The notes under the pieces were generated by a model. The model was given only the letters and a program-made list of their open reading frames with translations. It made no database searches and was not told the origin of the DNA. From NCBI GenBank assembly GCA_018823285.1, contig JAHJIQ010000013.1, forward strand, positions 25,593 to 89,592: 64,000 bases of DNA, in the 5' to 3' direction. The position numbers were made by a program, and so were the translations under genes. Position 1 is the stretch's first letter. Each line of letters begins with the position of its first letter. Source of the DNA: Pseudomonadota bacterium (GTDB lineage Bacteria; Desulfobacterota; Desulfobulbia; Desulfobulbales; JAGXFP01). Of the stretch, positions 63,149 through 64,000 are shown one piece after another.

Positions 63149-64000
63149 TCAGTACATGTGCACAGCAATCACATGGATGATTGCCACAAAAATCAGCATA
63201 AAAAACAACGGGCCATGAAACAGGTACCACTGGGCAAACAGCCTTTCATAAAAGGAAAGCTCAACGATTTTGAGAATGGCCTTCATATGATCCCTGACAA
63301 TTTTCATATTGGATTGATGCTGCCCCTCCATCTCGCTTTCCGGCCACCCGGCCCTTTCAAATACTATTTTCAGACCGCGCTTCAACCCCCTGATGATAAT
63401 CAGGTAATTCAATCTGGTCCTGAGACCGATGGTCAGGACCCGGAGGATGCTCTCCAGCACGCTATGGGGCGGGGCAAGAACCTCTTCTTCAAATTGGTGC
63501 AACCGCTGTTTGAGTTTCGGCGCATATGTGAATATATGGTTCAGGCTGGAACGGTTCACCTCGGTTTTTTTCTGCAGCTCCTGCAAGGTGATCTTCTTTC
63601 CGTGCAACCGGTAATGAACCCTGGTGTAGATATACATATGAAAAAACCCGCTCGCTGCCACCAGCATGGTAAAAGTCAGAGCAACCTGACTATTGAAGGA
63701 ACCGACGCTGAAATTCGCATGAAAAAGAACAAAGGCCGGCCCCAGTGTGCCGAAGATCATATGGAGGTAGAACCAGAACTTAACCGGGCCGAGAAATTTC
63801 AGGCGGGAGTTTTTTTTGCGCAATGGATAGAAAACCAGCACCAGCATCATGGTCCCGCCGATAATGCCAAAAATATATCCCAGACCGCTTTCCGCACTTA
63901 ACAGTTCCTCACCCCGCACCAGCCAGCCCAGACCTAAGACAACCCCCACGCAGAAAAAGAAAGCAAGCAGTGAATACTTGGTAGTGGCCGCCGCCTGCAT
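63149..64000 (-). CDS. b-type-cytochrome-like integral membrane protein (5' end at window edge)
   Basis: The 283 residues visible include five membrane segments: about 9-28, 39-60, 75-97 (FWFYLHMIFGTLGPAFVLFH), 106-130 (ending GFFHMYIYTRVHY) and 254-283 (YLFHGPLFFMLIFVAIIHVI). Histidines lie on the same face of segments 3, 4 and 5, spaced as for two b hemes (e.g. His-x14-His in segment 3). A charged cytoplasmic stretch (about 133-250) separates segments 4 and 5. This fits a quinol- or NADH-dehydrogenase-linked cytochrome b that hands electrons to the adjacent 24-heme protein. An ATG coincides with the window edge, so the true start may be outside. Family not named with certainty. Confidence 0.72.
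   Translation of the reverse strand: MQAAATTKYSLLAFFFCVGVVLGLGWLVRGEELLSAESGLGYIFGIIGGTMMLVLVFYPLRKKNSRLKFLGPVKFWFYLHMIFGTLGPAFVLFHANFSVGSFNSQVALTFTMLVAASGFFHMYIYTRVHYRLHGKKITLQELQKKTEVNRSSLNHIFTYAPKLKQRLHQFEEEVLAPPHSVLESILRVLTIGLRTRLNYLIIIRGLKRGLKIVFERAGWPESEMEGQHQSNMKIVRDHMKAILKIVELSFYERLFAQWYLFHGPLFFMLIFVAIIHVIAVHMY

Noticed and set aside
1..64000. tRNA or rRNA genes in the gaps
   Set aside because: No cloverleaf with a GTTCGAATCC-like T-arm or rRNA core sequence was recognised by eye in the intergenic regions.

Overview
The window reads as a chromosome segment of a Gram-negative, anaerobic, cytochrome-rich bacterium, most likely a Desulfobacterota member (Desulfobulbales or Desulfuromonadia type; inferred, no marker gene is present). 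The reasons are four very large multiheme c-type cytochromes, including the CX4CH/CX2CH kind known from Geobacter, a soluble thiosulfate/polysulfide-reductase-like molybdoenzyme, a NikR-NikMNQO nickel uptake system with an operator of the type described in deltaproteobacteria, and several outer-membrane or extracellular proteins. No rRNA, tRNA, CRISPR array, transposase or phage gene was recognised.

Layout. 1-6.1 kb: the tail of an unknown gene, then a minus-strand group made of a LysM protein, a 1291-residue membrane-anchored protein of unknown function and an orphan FlhB C-terminal-like protein. 6.3-11 kb: sfsA, then a plus-strand set of TorD-like chaperone, Tat-exported molybdopterin oxidoreductase and four-cluster ferredoxin, closed by a clear terminator. 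11-14 kb: a small cysteine-containing protein, an HTH protein with a Cys/Trp-rich tail, an SBBP beta-propeller protein and a 55-bp tandem repeat. 14-31 kb: a 3867-residue secreted mosaic (propellers, 15 FN3-like modules, two LamG, two DUF2341) translationally coupled behind a 1740-residue cytochrome with about 35 heme sites. 31-35.5 kb: a solitary ResB-like protein, NikR, a NikR-box and NikMN-NikQ-NikO. 35.5-44 kb: a sensor-like membrane protein, a LigE-type DNA ligase, queC, nagZ, a membrane-embedded MutS-family ATPase, and the pgl/zwf pair. 44-54 kb: a beta-helix lipoprotein behind a 3031-residue cytochrome with about 75 heme-binding motifs. 55-64 kb: a minus-strand series encoding a b-type-cytochrome-like membrane protein, 24-heme and 27-heme cytochromes, a small periplasmic protein and a SPOR/TPR/beta-barrel outer-membrane protein.

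How the genes may work together (inference). The 55-64 kb series has all the parts expected of a trans-envelope electron conduit: an inner-membrane b-cytochrome, periplasmic multiheme carriers, and an outer-membrane barrel tethered to peptidoglycan. It resembles no porin-cytochrome cassette I can name. The 35-heme and 75-heme proteins, with the adhesive FN3/LamG giant and the beta-helix lipoprotein, would be surface or extracellular partners. The four cytochromes together hold about 161 heme sites by eye count. Dispersed palindromic repeats (13.8, 32.6, 36.5 and 45.2 kb; another pair at 0.35 and 12.1 kb) lie between the blocks. Long opposite-strand ORFs over the giant genes were judged to be shadows and left out.
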